45,704 bases of DNA from Caryophanales bacterium UBA4691. Lineage in GTDB: Bacteria > Bacillota_I > Bacilli_A > RFN20 > CAG-826. This document shows, piece after piece, positions 26,322-34,885 of this stretch. The first letter of the stretch is position 1. Every line of letters begins with the position of its first letter. The notes under the pieces were generated by a model, which was not told the DNA's origin, did not search any database, and worked only from the letters and a program-made list of their open reading frames with translations. The position numbers and the translations under genes were made by a program. The stretch is from NCBI GenBank assembly GCA_002404865.1, contig DHKP01000020.1:1-45704 (forward strand). Reading direction: 5' to 3'.

Positions 26322-26916
26322 AGTGTGCTTTTCTGAAATACGCGATATTTCTCTTTCTGATTTTTTCTTAAACGACAGACCGATTTGTGGGCGGTGCCTC
26401 AGGAAAATGAAACCTCGTCTTACTCGATACAAAATTCAAAATTATTCTTTTATGAGCGTTTATCGTTATCAGGAAGAAATACGAAACTTGCTTTTCCTAT
26501 TTAAAGCTTGCGGGGACATTGAACTAGCACCTATCTTCCTTTCTTTCCAAGCTCCGATTTTGCATTGGTATTATCATGGATTTTATTTAATTCCAGCCCC
26601 TAGTTTTAGCGAAAGAGAAAACAAACGGGGATTTTCCCATGTGAAAGAGATGTTTAACGTCTTGAATTTGCCTATGATTGATTGCTTAAAGAAAACCAAA
26701 GACGTGAAACAAGCGGATTTAAACTATGAAAAAAGACAGGAGATAAAGAAATACCTTTCCATCGATTCTGCCATCGATTTAAAGGGCAAGAAACTCCTTT
26801 TTGTCGACGATGTAGTCACGAGTGGGGCAACGGCCTTAGCCGCAATAACCCTTTTGAAAGGCCAAGGCGCAAAAGAAGTGAAGGTCCTTTCTATGGCTCA
26901 CACCGTTTTATCGTAA
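26290..26916 (+). CDS. comFC: ComFC-like phosphoribosyltransferase-fold protein
   Basis: This protein of 208 residues begins with a zinc ribbon (CKVC and CGRC) and ends with a PRTase fold carrying KLLFVDDVVTSGATAL, as in ComFC/GntX. The motif PAPSFSERENKRGFSH is typical. ComFC supports DNA uptake together with ComFA. The ATG at 26290 is selected because GGAGG at 26276-26280 lies nine bases upstream; the ATG at 26281 would be too close. It overlaps comFA by 32 bases. Confidence 0.85.
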   Translation: MKSNSATRFCKVCFSEIRDISLSDFFLNDRPICGRCLRKMKPRLTRYKIQNYSFMSVYRYQEEIRNLLFLFKACGDIELAPIFLSFQAPILHWYYHGFYLIPAPSFSERENKRGFSHVKEMFNVLNLPMIDCLKKTKDVKQADLNYEKRQEIKKYLSIDSAIDLKGKKLLFVDDVVTSGATALAAITLLKGQGAKEVKVLSMAHTVLS

Positions 26917-26945
26917 TTGCTTACAATTACGCTTGATGGTAGAAT
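26912..26945 (+). promoter_or_regulatory. secA promoter with overlapping inverted repeat
   Basis: TTGCTT (26917-26922), a 17-base spacer and TAGAAT (26940-26945) with an extended TGG form a good sigma-A promoter for secA. The inverted repeat CGTAATTG/CAATTACG (26912-26919, 26924-26931) covers the -35 box and the comFC stop codon. No T run follows, so it is more likely an operator than a terminator. Confidence 0.6.
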
Positions 26946-26974
26946 TCTAAAGATTTTCGTTTGAGGTATTCGAA

Positions 26975-29401
26975 ATGGGAAATTTTATTGAAAAGCTCTT
27001 CCGGCTTGAGGAAAGAGAAGTAAACAAATACGCTAGAGAAGCTGAGCACGTTTTAGCGTACGACGAAACGATGAGCAAATTAACTGATGAGGAGCTTATC
27101 GGGAAAACAAAAGAATTCCAGGAGAAGCTTAAAAACGGCGCTACGCTTGAATCGATTAAATACGAAGCTTTTGCGGTTTGCCGTGAAGCTGCATGGCGTG
27201 TTTTAAAGCAAAAGCCATTCAAAGTCCAGGTCATGGGCGCTCTTGTTTTAAACAATGGCGACGTTGCTGAAATGAGAACTGGTGAAGGTAAGACACTTAC
27301 CGCAACGATGGCCGTTTATCTTAATGCATTAACTGGAAAAGGCGTCCACGTTGTCACCGTTAACGAATATCTTGCGGAGCGTGATGCGGAATGGATGGGC
27401 CAAATTTACCGTTGGCTCGGTTTGACGGTTGGCGTTAACTTGGCGAGAAAGAGTCCAAACGATAAGCGCGCCGCTTATGCTTGTGACATTACCTATACCA
27501 CAAATTCGGAACTTGGTTTCGATTATCTTCGCGATAACATGGCCCCTAATCTTGAAGGGCGTGTTTTGCGTGGTTTGGAATACGCAATCGTCGATGAAGC
27601 AGACTCGATTTTAATCGATGAATCTAGAACCCCGCTCATTATTTCTGGCGGAAGCCGCGCTCCAGCGAGCCAATATCAAGTTGCAGACCGCTTTGTTAAA
27701 TACCTCAAAAAAGGCGTCGATTATGAAATCGATATCAAGGATAAGACTTGCTCCTTGACGGATTCCGGTAACGAAAAAGCTGAAAGGATGTTCGGTATCC
27801 GCAATCTTTATGACCCAGAGAACCAGGATCTTGTTCATCGTATTCACCAGGCTCTTAAAGCAAATTACATCATGGCTAGGGATGTTGAATACATGGTTGA
27901 TAAAAACCATCAAATTCAATTAATCGACCAATTCACCGGGCGTATTATGCCGGGTCGCGAATATAACGATGGTCTTCAACAGGCGATTCAAGCCAAAGAG
28001 GGTGTTGAAATCAAACAAGAAACAACCGTTATGGCGACGATTACCTATCAGAACTTTTTCCGCCTTTATCACAAACTATCCGGTATGACCGGCACAGCGA
28101 AAACGGAAGAAGAGGAATTTAACACCATCTATAACATGAAGTGTGTCATTATTCCTCCAAACCGCCCAATTCAGCGCAAAGACGATACCGATTTAATTTT
28201 TGGAACGCACGCCGCAAAGCTCAAGGCTCTTGTTCAAGCAGTCAAAGAACGCCATGAAAAAGGCCAGCCAATTTTGATTGGTACGGTTTCTGTTGAAAGC
28301 AATGAAGAGATTTCTAAGCTATTAACCGAAGCAGGTATCCCTCATGAAGTACTTAACGCGAAGAACCAAGCTAGAGAAGCGGAAATTATTTCTCACGCTG
28401 GCGAAAAAGGCGCTGTTACTTTGGCCACGAACATGGCAGGCCGTGGTACCGATATTAAATTAGGGCCTGGCGTTAGAGAACTCGGTGGCTTATGCGTCTT
28501 TGGCACGGAACGTCACGAATCAAGACGTATTGACAACCAATTACGTGGACGTGCTGGACGTCAAGGCGACCCTGGTTATAGCCGGTTCTTTATCTCATTT
28601 GATGACGATCTAATGAGAAGATTTGCGCCTGAAAATCTTCGCAAAATCTTCACCGAAAATTTAAAAGACGATTCCTACGAGAACCGTATGCTTACCAATG
28701 CGGTTACGAATGCGCAAAAGCAAATCGAGGGGAAGAACTTCGATATTCGTAAGAATTTGAAAGACTACGACGATGTTCTTGCTAAGCAAAGACAAATCAT
28801 CTACAACAAGCGCGATTCTATTCTTTTCGCGAATGATATTGTTGACATGGTCCATGGATTCTTCCAAACAACAGGGGCATATCTTTGCAATAAAGCCATT
28901 GACCCAGAATCATCTGTTGGTGAAATTTCTGGCGCTATTTTGAAGCGTTTGGTGGAACCTAAATTCATGCCAGAAGGTTCTTTAAATGCCGGCGCTTATG
29001 ATGGAGCGGCAGCGGAAGAATGTGGTTATGACTTAGGCGAACTACTCTATAAGCGATATGTAAATAAACGCAAAGAGTGGCCAAATGAAGTGGCTGACCA
29101 AATCGAACGTCAAATTTCCCTCAGCGTGATTGACCGTAACTGGCAAAAACACATCGACACGATGTCTCACCTTCGCGAAGGAATTAATCTTAGAAGTTAC
29201 GCACAAACTAACCCTCTTCAGGATTACGTGAATGAAGGCTATGAACTCTTCCGTGAAATGAATGAGAAAGTCGCGGTGGATACTGCTTTCAATCTTCTTA
29301 ATGTTCAGCTTGTGAAGAAAGCTCCGGAAGCAAAAGAACCGATTGAACAAAAACCGGTTGAAAATAAAGAGCAAACCTCGAAAGAGGAACCTAGAGAATA
29401 A
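26975..29401 (+). CDS. secA: Protein translocase ATPase SecA
   Basis: This 808-residue protein is the motor of the Sec export channel. It has the Q-motif/Walker A region GEMRTGEGKT (MRTGEGKTLTATMAVYLNAL), VDEADSILIDESRTPL, the cross-linking domain, and helicase lobe 2 with GTVSVESNEEISKLL and LATNMAGRGTDI. It ends in an acidic, Lys/Glu-rich tail without the zinc-binding cysteine motif found at the C terminus of many SecA proteins. GAGGT lies nine bases before the ATG. The order secA-prfB is the classic Firmicute arrangement. Confidence 0.95.
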   Translation: MGNFIEKLFRLEEREVNKYAREAEHVLAYDETMSKLTDEELIGKTKEFQEKLKNGATLESIKYEAFAVCREAAWRVLKQKPFKVQVMGALVLNNGDVAEMRTGEGKTLTATMAVYLNALTGKGVHVVTVNEYLAERDAEWMGQIYRWLGLTVGVNLARKSPNDKRAAYACDITYTTNSELGFDYLRDNMAPNLEGRVLRGLEYAIVDEADSILIDESRTPLIISGGSRAPASQYQVADRFVKYLKKGVDYEIDIKDKTCSLTDSGNEKAERMFGIRNLYDPENQDLVHRIHQALKANYIMARDVEYMVDKNHQIQLIDQFTGRIMPGREYNDGLQQAIQAKEGVEIKQETTVMATITYQNFFRLYHKLSGMTGTAKTEEEEFNTIYNMKCVIIPPNRPIQRKDDTDLIFGTHAAKLKALVQAVKERHEKGQPILIGTVSVESNEEISKLLTEAGIPHEVLNAKNQAREAEIISHAGEKGAVTLATNMAGRGTDIKLGPGVRELGGLCVFGTERHESRRIDNQLRGRAGRQGDPGYSRFFISFDDDLMRRFAPENLRKIFTENLKDDSYENRMLTNAVTNAQKQIEGKNFDIRKNLKDYDDVLAKQRQIIYNKRDSILFANDIVDMVHGFFQTTGAYLCNKAIDPESSVGEISGAILKRLVEPKFMPEGSLNAGAYDGAAAEECGYDLGELLYKRYVNKRKEWPNEVADQIERQISLSVIDRNWQKHIDTMSHLREGINLRSYAQTNPLQDYVNEGYELFREMNEKVAVDTAFNLLNVQLVKKAPEAKEPIEQKPVENKEQTSKEEPRE

Positions 29402-29434
29402 ATCAGAGAATATAAAGGAATTAATAAGGAATAT

Positions 29435-30566
29435 ATGGAAGAGCTAGTCGAGTTAAAACAAAAGGCGGAAGAACTTTCCTCCTTCGTTTCGCAGCTCGGT
29501 GATTCTCTTTGACCTCGACGCGTTAAAGAGCAAGATCGCCGAACTTGATGAAAAGCAAAATCAAGATGGGTTTTGGAATGATCAAAGAGCCGCTTTAAGT
29601 GTTGTAAATGAACTATCTGACGCAAGAAAAAAAGTTGATTCTTATACAAAAATCCAAGCAGATTTCAAGGATTTGCAAGATTTAATTCATGAATCTTCCT
29701 CTGATCCAGAGATGGTCGAGCTTATCAAATCGATGGAGAAAGATTTGGAGAAGAATATTCACGATTTACGCAACTTACTCCTTTTTTCTGGCGAATTCGA
29801 TTCTTTAAACTGCACCCTTGATATTCATCCTGGCGCTGGAGGAACAGAAGCCCAAGATTGGGCGGACATGCTTTTTAGAATGTACGGCAGGTGGTGCGAG
29901 CGCCATAACATGAAATGGCAAGTGCTTGCCTATGAAGACGGCGATGAGGCCGGTTTAAAAAGCGCAACCGTCAAAATCTCCGGCCATAATGCCTATGGTT
30001 TGCTCAAAGGAGAAAAAGGCGTTCATCGATTAGTCCGTATTTCTCCCTTTGACGCTAACGCTAGACGCCACACTTCATTTGCTTCCGTGAACGTTGTTCC
30101 TGAATTTGGCGAAGTTAGTGACGTCGTAATTCGCCCTGAAGATTTAAAGGTTGATACATTCCGCAGCGGTGGCGCTGGCGGACAAAACGTTAATAAAGTA
30201 TCTAGCGCCGTTCGTATCACCCACCTTCCAACGGGAATCGTTGTGCAATGCGAAATTGAGCGAAGCCAGCTCATGAACAAAGCAACCTGTATGGAAATGC
30301 TCCGCGATAAGCTCATGCAAAAGAAGCTTGAAGAGCGTGACGCTCAAATGAAATCCATTGTCGGTGAACAGAAAAACATCGAATGGGGATCACAAATTCG
30401 TAGCTACGTTTTTTGCCCTTATACAATGGTGAAAGACCATCGCACAGGCGAAGAAACTGCGGATGTAAATGGCGTTATGGATGGCGATATCGATCGTTTC
30501 TTATATGCTTATTTAGAAATGGAGAGTCGTAAAAGTGTCGGAAAAAAAGATTCGAAAAAAATATAG
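29435..30566 (+). CDS. prfB: Peptide chain release factor 2, made by programmed +1 frameshift
   Basis: The gene is split by an in-frame UGA. The ATG at 29435 opens 25 codons ending CTT TGA C (TGA at 29510-29512). Skipping one base, T29510, continues into the 351-residue main frame, giving 376 residues. This is the conserved autoregulatory site of RF2: low RF2 lets the ribosome shift at CUU. The main part has the SPF tripeptide (RISPFDANARRH) for UGA/UAA reading and GGQ in GAGGQNVNKVSSAV. AAGGA precedes the ATG. The in-frame GTG at 29499 is therefore not the true start. Confidence 0.93.
29498..29513 (+). promoter_or_regulatory. RF2 programmed frameshift site
   Basis: The sequence GGTGAT TCT CTT TGA C holds the slip codon CTT and the stop TGA. 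An SD-like hexamer (GGTGAT, complementary to the far part of the anti-Shine-Dalgarno sequence) sits three bases upstream of CTT, the same spacing as AGGGGG in E. coli prfB. Confidence 0.9.
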
Positions 30567-31596
30567 TAAACAAGAAATATTAAGAATGGTTCGTAACTAT
30601 TCCTTGGTGCTTCTAGCCACAATTGTTCTCGCGTTTGCGGACGCTGCTTTCATTACGCCTTGTAAAATCGTTTCGGGAGGCGTTGCTTCAATTGGCATTA
30701 TTTTGAATCACTATTTGGAACCTTTGTGGGGGTTTGACACAAATTCCCTCATCGTTTCCGTTGTTCAAGTAGTTTTGCTTATCGTTGGATTAATCTTTGT
30801 TGGAAAAGAATTTGCGGTTAAAACGGCATTCTCTTCACTGATGTTCCCCGCCCTATTTGCCCTATTCATGTGGGTTGACATTGGAAAAAGCGTTGGTCTA
30901 AGTAGTTTTTACGAGAGAGTCGCTAGCGGCGATATGGGTTATATGATTCTTGCTGCTATCTTTGGCGGTGCGCTCGTTGGAATTGGCGTTGCTCTTGGCT
31001 ACTTAGGGAATGGCTCAACCGGTGGACTAGACGTTATTTCCGCAATCATTGCGAAACATACGGATATGAAACAAGATGTTTCCGGTTTTATTATGGATGC
31101 CATATTGGTTGTGATTGGTATGGCCGTTTTCAAGGATGTTGGAACAGGACTTGTTGGGGTATTGGCCGCATTTGCTTGCGCCCTATCGGTTCAATACGCT
31201 TATATTTCTCTCAACTCTTTCGTGATTGTGGACATCATTTCCGACCAAGTGGCTGCGATTCAAGATTACATCCATAATTCGCTAGAGCACGCTTCGACTA
31301 TTATTGATATGCAAGGTGGGTATAGCGGTGAAAAAAGAAAGATGATTCGCGTTGTCATTTATCATGAAGAACAAGCGGAATTGCGACAATTTATTGCGAA
31401 TGTCGATCCGAAAGCGTTCGTTTCTTTCACAACTGCAACCGCGATTAACGGGGAAGGATTCGATCCTTTATCCGTCAAAAAAAGAAAAGAATCCTTTTCT
31501 CAAAAGAAAAAAGTAAAAGTCGTTTCGAATGCAATATCCCCTCAAAACGAAAATGCATTGATAGATAATCAACATAACGAAGGAGAAAATTCCTAA
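30535..31596 (+). CDS. YitT family membrane protein with DUF2179 domain
   Basis: This 353-residue protein has about five to six membrane helices (DUF161; ADAAFITPCKIVSGGVAS, YLGNGSTGGLDVIS). A soluble C-terminal DUF2179 domain follows (GYSGEKRKMIRVVIYHEEQAELRQ region) with a basic tail. The function of the family is unknown. Start is GTG at 30535 behind GGAGAG, 32 bases inside prfB. The stop overlaps the uvrB start (TAATG), so translation is coupled. Confidence 0.85.
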   Translation: MSEKKIRKKYSKQEILRMVRNYSLVLLATIVLAFADAAFITPCKIVSGGVASIGIILNHYLEPLWGFDTNSLIVSVVQVVLLIVGLIFVGKEFAVKTAFSSLMFPALFALFMWVDIGKSVGLSSFYERVASGDMGYMILAAIFGGALVGIGVALGYLGNGSTGGLDVISAIIAKHTDMKQDVSGFIMDAILVVIGMAVFKDVGTGLVGVLAAFACALSVQYAYISLNSFVIVDIISDQVAAIQDYIHNSLEHASTIIDMQGGYSGEKRKMIRVVIYHEEQAELRQFIANVDPKAFVSFTTATAINGEGFDPLSVKKRKESFSQKKKVKVVSNAISPQNENALIDNQHNEGENS

Positions 31597-33584
31597 TGGA
31601 TTATTCTCATCCTTTTGAACTTGTCTCCTCTTATAAGCCCACTGGTGATCAGCCAGCCGCGATTAGCAAAGTCTTAAAAGGAATTCAAAACGGAAAGCAG
31701 TTTCAAGTAATTTTAGGTGCGACCGGAACGGGCAAAACTTTCACGGACGCTAATATCGTCGCTAAGCTCAACCGCCCAACATTAGTCATGGTCCATAATA
31801 AGACTTTGGCATCTCAATTATATGGGGAGTTCAAGGAGCTTTTTCCAAATAATCGCGTTGAATATTTCGTTTCCAATTTCGATTTTTATCAGCCAGAAGC
31901 CTATATCCCGAAAAGCGATACTTACATCGAAAAGAACGCGATGATGAATGATGAAATCGAAATGATGCGCACTAGCGCAGTCAATTCGGTAATCGAAAGA
32001 AACGACACAATTATTGTGGCTTCTGTCGCGGCGATTTATGGATTAAGTGACCCTGATGAATATCGCGGGCTTGTTTTTGATATCCACCAAGGGGAAGTAT
32101 TAGATAGAAAAAGGCTTTTCCAACGCTTGGTTGAAGCGCAGTTTAGACGTGATAATCTCGATATTGCCCCTGGTTCTTTCCGCGTGCATGGCGATATTAT
32201 CGATATTGCCCCAATGAGCACTAACGATTATTACATCCGTATTGATTGCTTTGGCGATGAAGTAGAAAGAATCTCGATGGTGGACCGCTTAAATGGAGAA
32301 ATAAGGAAAAACTTCCTCACTTATCCGATTTATCCTGCTTATGATCACGCTTCAACGAAAAAGAGGATTGAAGAAGCTTGCAAAACGATCAAGGAAGAGC
32401 TGGAGGAACGCCTAAAATTCTTTCGCGATAACGGCAAACTGCTTGAAGCAGAACGCCTCGAAATGAGAACACGACAAGACATTGAATCATTGCTCGAATT
32501 CGGGCGTTGCCCTGGTATTGAAAACTATTCACGGCACATTGATAAACGCGCTCCTGGGCAGAGACCTTGGACGCTAATCGACTATTTCCCCAAAGATTTT
32601 CTTTTACTAATTGATGAGTCTCACGTCACGATTCCTCAAATTCGCGGAATGTTTAATGGCGACCGTTCACGGAAACAAACTCTTGTTGAATATGGATTCC
32701 GCCTCCCAAGTGCTTTAGATAACCGCCCCTTGAATTTTGCTGAATTTGAATCGTTACTACCTAATGCGGTAGTGTGTACTTCCGCAACGCCAGGAGAATA
32801 CGAGTTAAATAAATGCGCCCATGATGTAGCAGAGCAAATCATCCGACCAACGGGATTGCTTGACCCTGTTATTGAAGTTCGTCATACCTTAGGGCAAGTC
32901 GATGACCTCCTTTCCGAAATCAAAGACCGCATTACCAAAAACGAACGCGTTATGGTTGTGACTCTTACGATCAAAATGGCGGAAGATCTTACAGCTTTTT
33001 TGAAAGGGGAAGGCATTAAAGTCACTTATCTTCATAATGAAACCAAGACGCTAGAACGTTCGGAAATCATCTATGAACTTCGTAAGGGGAAATATGATGT
33101 TTTGGTGGGAATCAATCTTTTGCGCGAAGGTTTAGATATCCCTGAAGTCTCTTTGATTTGTATTTTAGACGCGGACAAAGAGGGATTCTTAAGAAGCACA
33201 ACATCCTTGATTCAAATCATTGGCCGCGCGGCAAGAAACGCGCATGGGAAAGTAATTATGTATGCCGATAAGGTTACGGATTCCATGAATGAGGCGATTC
33301 AAGAAACGAATCGTAGACGTAAAATCCAAGAAACGTATAACGAAGAAAACGGAATCATTCCAACCACGATTTGCAAGGAAATTAGACCTCCTTTATCAAA
33401 TGACGAAGCAAAAGACGAGTCTTTATTAAAGGCATTCAACTCTCATAGTTCTCGCTCTGAAATTGAAAAGCGAATCAAAGAGTTAGAAAAAGAAATGAAA
33501 CGGGCTGCGAAGGAGTATGATTTTGAGCGTGCCGCGTCTATACGCGACATTATTCTTGAAGCAAAGGCGGGATTAAGCAAATGA
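31596..33584 (+). CDS. uvrB: Excinuclease ABC subunit B
   Basis: This 662-residue protein has Walker A GATGTGKT at 41-48, the beta-hairpin region YYQPEAYIP-like segment (FYQPEAYIPKSDTYIEK), LLLIDESH, and the C-terminal UVR motif that binds UvrC (about 624-659). It recognises DNA damage with UvrA. The uvrA and uvrC genes are not in this window. Coupled to yitT upstream and to the HAD gene downstream by short overlaps. Confidence 0.95.
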   Translation: MDYSHPFELVSSYKPTGDQPAAISKVLKGIQNGKQFQVILGATGTGKTFTDANIVAKLNRPTLVMVHNKTLASQLYGEFKELFPNNRVEYFVSNFDFYQPEAYIPKSDTYIEKNAMMNDEIEMMRTSAVNSVIERNDTIIVASVAAIYGLSDPDEYRGLVFDIHQGEVLDRKRLFQRLVEAQFRRDNLDIAPGSFRVHGDIIDIAPMSTNDYYIRIDCFGDEVERISMVDRLNGEIRKNFLTYPIYPAYDHASTKKRIEEACKTIKEELEERLKFFRDNGKLLEAERLEMRTRQDIESLLEFGRCPGIENYSRHIDKRAPGQRPWTLIDYFPKDFLLLIDESHVTIPQIRGMFNGDRSRKQTLVEYGFRLPSALDNRPLNFAEFESLLPNAVVCTSATPGEYELNKCAHDVAEQIIRPTGLLDPVIEVRHTLGQVDDLLSEIKDRITKNERVMVVTLTIKMAEDLTAFLKGEGIKVTYLHNETKTLERSEIIYELRKGKYDVLVGINLLREGLDIPEVSLICILDADKEGFLRSTTSLIQIIGRAARNAHGKVIMYADKVTDSMNEAIQETNRRRKIQETYNEENGIIPTTICKEIRPPLSNDEAKDESLLKAFNSHSSRSEIEKRIKELEKEMKRAAKEYDFERAASIRDIILEAKAGLSK

Positions 33585-34204
33585 AAGACTACAAACTATA
33601 CCTTTTTGATTTTGATGGAACGCTTTTTGATAGCTATTTCTCTTTGATTGGCGTTTACCAAGACGGATTTGCTAGCATTGGCCAAACTTGCACTCCTGAG
33701 GAAGCGGCAGTCTATATGCATGAATCACTTTTTGATACTTGCAAGAATCGCGGCTTGAACCATGAAGACATGATGAAAGTGGTTGAAGCGACAAATCGCG
33801 CGCTCGATTTCCCAAAGCATCTGAAGGAAATCAAGATTTATCAAGACGCTAAACCTACGATTGAAGCTCTTTTTGAAAAAGGCAAAGAGCTTGCGATTGT
33901 GAGCGGCAATTCCGAAAAGCATATTCGACTAACGCTAAAAGAATTTGGGATGGAACAATATTTCTCTACCATTGTTGGGGCATCGATCGACCGTCGCCCA
34001 AAGCCCTTCCCAGATCCTTTGTTGGACGCGATGAGATCTTATCCCACGATTGCTCTTAGCGATATCGTCTATATTGGAGACTCTTTGCAGGATCCTGAAT
34101 GCGCGAAAAACGCTCTCGTTGACGGCATCCTTATCGAGCGAAACAAAGAATATTCGACGTATAAAGGAACAAAAATCAGCACTTTGGAAGAGCTTTTGAA
34201 GTAA
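33581..34204 (+). CDS. HAD-superfamily hydrolase, subfamily IA
   Basis: This 207-residue protein has all four HAD motifs: DFDGTLFDS, VSGNS, RRPKPFPDPL and GDSLQDPECAKNA, with a helical cap between the first two. This is the layout of phosphoglycolate phosphatase (Gph/PpaX) and beta-phosphoglucomutase relatives; substrate is unknown. It starts four bases before the end of uvrB (ATGA overlap). It may remove phosphoglycolate from damaged DNA ends, which would fit its place after uvrB, but that is inference. Confidence 0.82.
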   Translation: MKDYKLYLFDFDGTLFDSYFSLIGVYQDGFASIGQTCTPEEAAVYMHESLFDTCKNRGLNHEDMMKVVEATNRALDFPKHLKEIKIYQDAKPTIEALFEKGKELAIVSGNSEKHIRLTLKEFGMEQYFSTIVGASIDRRPKPFPDPLLDAMRSYPTIALSDIVYIGDSLQDPECAKNALVDGILIERNKEYSTYKGTKISTLEELLK

Positions 34205-34226
34205 TAAAACCGCACTTTCCTCGCTT

Positions 34227-34240
34227 TCACCTATAGGTGA
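34227..34240. promoter_or_regulatory. 14-bp palindrome upstream of the secG promoter
   Basis: TCACCTATAGGTGA is a perfect palindrome located 14 bases before the TTGCTT -35 box of secG and 22 bases after the HAD stop codon. No T run follows. It may be an operator. Confidence 0.4.
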
Positions 34241-34254
34241 GGATAAACTTCAAG

Positions 34255-34283
34255 TTGCTTATCGATTTCGATTAGATTAAAGT
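34255..34283 (+). promoter_or_regulatory. secG promoter
   Basis: TTGCTT (34255-34260), a spacer of 17 and TAAAGT (34278-34283) form a sigma-A type promoter. GGAGA at 34304-34308 serves as ribosome binding site. The TTGCTT -35 is the same as in the secA promoter. Confidence 0.55.
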
Positions 34284-34316
34284 TATTGGGCGCAAATAGC
34301 GCTGGAGATTATTTCG

Positions 34317-34631
34317 ATGCTCAAGTGGTATGACATTATATTTATCATCGTTTCGCTTATCGTCATCATTTTGAGTTTGCTTCAAGGTGGAAAAAGTGAA
34401 GGTGCTTCCGGTGCGATTACCGGTGGTGGTTTAAACGTTTTTGCAAAGACAAAAGAAAGAGGCAGTGAAAAGATTGTAAGCTGGCTTACTTTCGGATTCG
34501 GCATTCTCTTCTTGTTTATGGCTCTATTAATCGTCGTTCTTGGCGGAAAGAGCTCTAGCGATAGTTCTAGCTCTGATTCAAGCGCTACAAGCACGGCAAT
34601 CGGAATGCTATTACCGTTCTTACATTTCTAA
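34317..34631 (+). CDS. secG: Protein translocase subunit SecG
   Basis: This 104-residue protein has two membrane helices (about 5-24 and 56-76) around the conserved loop GAITGGGLNVFAKTKERG, as in SecG, the small subunit of the SecYEG channel. It is longer than the usual 70-80 residues. After the second helix come a serine-rich linker (SSSDSSSSDSSATST) and a short hydrophobic end (GMLLPFLHF). The gene is alone between its own promoter and a terminator. Confidence 0.88.
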   Translation: MLKWYDIIFIIVSLIVIILSLLQGGKSEGASGAITGGGLNVFAKTKERGSEKIVSWLTFGFGILFLFMALLIVVLGGKSSSDSSSSDSSATSTAIGMLLPFLHF

Positions 34632-34650
34632 TATTGGATGAGGAACTTTG

Positions 34651-34678
34651 ACGTGGGGAATACCCACGTTTTCTTTTA
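34651..34678 (+). terminator. Rho-independent terminator after secG
   Basis: ACGTGGG (34651-34657) pairs perfectly with CCCACGT (34663-34669) around loop GAATA, followed by TTTTCTTTT. Strong terminator. Confidence 0.85.
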
Positions 34679-34804
34679 TAATCAATTAACATAGAAACGA
34701 TGCCACAAATCTATCATAGGTATAAATTATTTAAAGTTTCCTAGCTTTTAGGAGAGTATGACGGGCGATTGATGGATTAATTTTCAAAGCAAAGTTAATG
34801 AATT

Positions 34805-34846
34805 AATGAATAAAATAACGAATAAACGAATAAAATAATGAATAGT
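34805..34846. repeat. AT-rich tandem repeat before the AlbA_2 gene
   Basis: Two copies of a roughly 20-base unit, (T/C)GAATAAAATAA(C/T)GAATA, start at 34807 and 34827. Shorter AATGAATA-like pieces follow to 34865. The stretch 34679-34884 otherwise holds no gene. The repeats lie just upstream of the regulator's -10 box and could be binding sites for its own product. Confidence 0.55.
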
Positions 34847-34870
34847 AGTTACTTTTAATGAATAATAGTG

Positions 34871-34885
34871 TAAAATAAAGCGAAA
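34871..34885 (+). promoter_or_regulatory. -10 box close to the AlbA_2 gene start
   Basis: TAAAAT at 34871-34876 ends eight bases before the ATG at 34885. No Shine-Dalgarno is present, so the mRNA may have almost no leader. Confidence 0.4.

Noticed and set aside
29499..30566. prfB starting at the GTG at 29499 without frameshift
   Set aside because: The GTG overlaps the frameshift site itself, has no proper ribosome binding site, and would cut off the conserved N-terminal helix found from 29435.
34805..34870. CRISPR-like array
   Set aside because: Only two adjacent AT-rich units with no spacers, and no cas genes.
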